DNA of 64,000 bases from assembly GCA_965197825.1 (NCBI GenBank), contig CBDANW010000003.1, positions 1 through 64,000 of the forward strand. Direction: 5' to 3'. This DNA is from CBDANW01 sp965197825 (lineage in GTDB: Bacteria; Acidobacteriota; Vicinamibacteria; Marinacidobacterales; DATDRI01). The notes under the pieces are model-generated. The model was not told the DNA's origin and did not search any database. It saw only the letters and a program-made list of their open reading frames with translations. Positions 62,823 to 64,000 of the stretch are shown piece by piece (the stretch's first letter is position 1; every line of letters starts with the position of its first letter). A program made the position numbers and the translations under genes.

Positions 62823-64000
62823 CCCGTCCTGTGCCAAAACTCGGCCCTTTTGAAATAGGCCATAAATCAGCAGCTTAGTGTCTGTGTTTGCGACCGGGCC
62901 AAGGGCCGTAGGCTTTACAATCGTCTGGCCCGAGGGTGTTATCTTCAGCTCCATGATGACGTACCACGTGCAATTCCTACTGCTCGTTCTAGCTGGCTGG
63001 GTCAACCGCCAGCAGCAGGATGTGATCGACTACCTGCAAGAGGAGAACCGTGTGCTCCGAGCCGGGCTTCGGGGCAAGCGTCTCAGGCTCTCGGACGACG
63101 AGCGGCGCAGGCTCGCGGTCAAGGCCCAGGCTTTGGGCCGCGAGGCGCTGGCCCAGATTGCGTCCGTTGCCACACCTGCTACGCTTCTGCGTTGGTACCG
63201 CTGCCTCATCGCAGCCAAGTACGATGGCAGCAAGAACCGGAGCCCAGGCCGACCTCCGACGGCGAAGGACATCCGTGAGCTCATTGTGCGCGTGGCGCAG
63301 GAGAACCCGACGTGGGGATATACGCGCCTGCGAGGCGCACTCAAGAACCTAGGACATGAACTCGGACGCAACACTATCAAGAGGCTCCTCGCCGACCACG
63401 GTATCGCGCCAGCCCCAGAGCGGGGCAAGAGCATGTCGTGGAGCACCTTCATCAAGGCTCATTGGGGCGCCATCGCTGCGACAGACCTGTTCACCGTCGA
63501 GGTTGTGAACCCGTTCGGGCTCGTCCGCTACCATGTCCTGTTTGTCATCGATATCGCCACTCGCTGCGTGTGCATCGGTGGGATGACCTCGGACCCAAAC
63601 GGGGAGTGGATGAAGCAGGCGGCAAGAAACCTCACGGACATGTGGGATGGGTTCCTCCTCGGCAAGCGATACCTCATCCACGACCGGGACCCACTATTCA
63701 CCGAGGCGGTACGTGGGCTCTTGAGAGATTCAGGTGTGAAGCCCCTCCGCCTTCCCGCCAATAGTCCGAATCTGAACGCATACGCGGAAAGATTCGTTCT
63801 CTCCATACGTCGAGAGTGTCTCGACCGCTTCGTACCTCTCAGTGAGCGACACCTGCGCACAGCGGTAACCGAATACGTAGTGCACTATCACACAGAACGG
63901 AACCACCAAGGTCTCGGCAACGAGCTCATCACACCTCTGCCGGCAAGCGCGAATGATACTGGCCCCATCGTGTCGCGAGAGCGACTTGGGGGCATTCTCA
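62823..64000 (+). mobile_element. ISu2, the likely autonomous parent of the MITE-C family (runs off right edge)
   Basis: Begins with CCCGTCCTGTGCCAAAACTC, the end shared by all MITE-C copies and about 15 solo ends, followed by 110 bases of leader and a transposase gene. The first 150 bases match the MITE-C left arm including the start codon. Right end not in the window. Confidence 0.85.
62953..64000 (+). CDS. ISu2 integrase-core transposase (3' end beyond window)
   Basis: About 349 codons are open to the edge. MMTYHVQFLLLVLAGWVNRQ, coiled YLQEENRVLRAGLRGKRLRL, HTH with GYTRLRGALKNLGHELGRNT, first Asp in IAATDLFTVEVV, second in RYLIHDRDPLFTEAVRGL, Glu in YHTERNHQGLGNEL, then SRERLGGIL near the expected C terminus. 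No stops. It is related to the ISu1 transposase but distinct (HQGLGN instead of HQGKEN). The second ATG is the one conserved in the MITE copies. Confidence 0.9.
   Translation, partial: MMTYHVQFLLLVLAGWVNRQQQDVIDYLQEENRVLRAGLRGKRLRLSDDERRRLAVKAQALGREALAQIASVATPATLLRWYRCLIAAKYDGSKNRSPGRPPTAKDIRELIVRVAQENPTWGYTRLRGALKNLGHELGRNTIKRLLADHGIAPAPERGKSMSWSTFIKAHWGAIAATDLFTVEVVNPFGLVRYHVLFVIDIATRCVCIGGMTSDPNGEWMKQAARNLTDMWDGFLLGKRYLIHDRDPLFTEAVRGLLRDSGVKPLRLPANSPNLNAYAERFVLSIRRECLDRFVPLSERHLRTAVTEYVVHYHTERNHQGLGNELITPLPASANDTGPIVSRERLGGIL

Noticed and set aside
1..64000. Genome-wide recoding of TGA as Cys or Trp
   Set aside because: Many complete genes (nadA, the AAA ATPase, the XRE/ImmA gene, FxsA) end in TGA at natural C termini, and ordinary Cys and Trp codons are used throughout.
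1..64000. CRISPR array or tRNA/rRNA genes
   Set aside because: No regularly spaced short direct repeats, cloverleaf-like or rRNA-like sequence was recognised. The dispersed repeats are irregular and transposon-related.

Overview
The window is about 64 kb of moderately GC-rich bacterial DNA without rRNA, tRNA or CRISPR. It looks like a chromosome heavily worked over by transposons. Intact or nearly intact genes form short islands of 0.5 to 5 kb. Between them lie insertion sequences (IS256, IS3, IS21, IS110, IS1380, IS91, IS1, IS5 and two unclassified integrase-core families called ISu1 and ISu2 here), MITE-like derivatives and a roughly 1-kb repeat of unknown nature (R-long). Many genes stop exactly at a transposon end, so the region seems to have been shuffled by recombination between dispersed repeats. 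Such repeat load, with many restriction, defence and toxin genes, is common in uncultured host-associated or sediment bacteria; the sequence does not fix the phylum.

Layout. 1-3.6 kb: a KAP P-loop NTPase split by an IS256 element. 4.4-8.2 kb: an MmeI-like methyltransferase lacking its SAM-binding motif I, and a YaaC-like protein. 8.5-10.7 kb: repeats. 10.8-12.7 kb: an AAA ATPase plus DUF4276 pair. 12.7-16.8 kb: transposon debris. 17-19 kb: a STAND NTPase cut by a MITE. 19.4-20.7 kb: nadA and a truncated nadC. 21-22 kb: a broken serine recombinase/DUF2924 pair. 22.2-26.9 kb: a complete type ISP restriction-modification gene. 27-29.4 kb: repeats and an ISu1 copy. 29.5-30.8 kb: an M23 lipoprotein peptidase. 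31.7-34.6 kb: a rhodanese lipoprotein, an AlkA-type glycosylase and a Bcp peroxiredoxin. 34.8-36.4 kb: IS1380, recombinase and nucleotidyltransferase fragments. 36.5-43.7 kb: a Ca/Na antiporter, HsdS and NTPase fragments, an intact ISu1-like transposase, a membrane protein, a Na/Pi cotransporter and an IS110 element. 45.6-50.2 kb: a Rad50-like ATPase gene interrupted by an IS256 that is itself interrupted by an IS3. 50.5-56.5 kb: an IS21 fragment, a SWIM protein and the only full recombinase/DUF2924 pair. 57-62.6 kb: FxsA, small hypotheticals and a PIN (DUF4411)/ImmA-IrrE pair. 62.8-64 kb: the apparent parent element ISu2, running off the edge.

The most notable signal is a pair of probable selenoproteins. 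In the rhodanese lipoprotein and in the Bcp peroxiredoxin an in-frame TGA replaces exactly the catalytic cysteine codon. The frame then continues to a normal C terminus, and a GC-rich hairpin with GU in its apical loop lies at SECIS-like distance after each TGA. Elsewhere TGA is an ordinary stop, so this is selenocysteine insertion rather than general recoding, or two coincidental nonsense mutations. The second theme is transposon evolution: ISu2 at the right edge explains a family of small non-autonomous copies, some chimeric with other elements, whose ends form the breakpoints of at least seven truncated genes.
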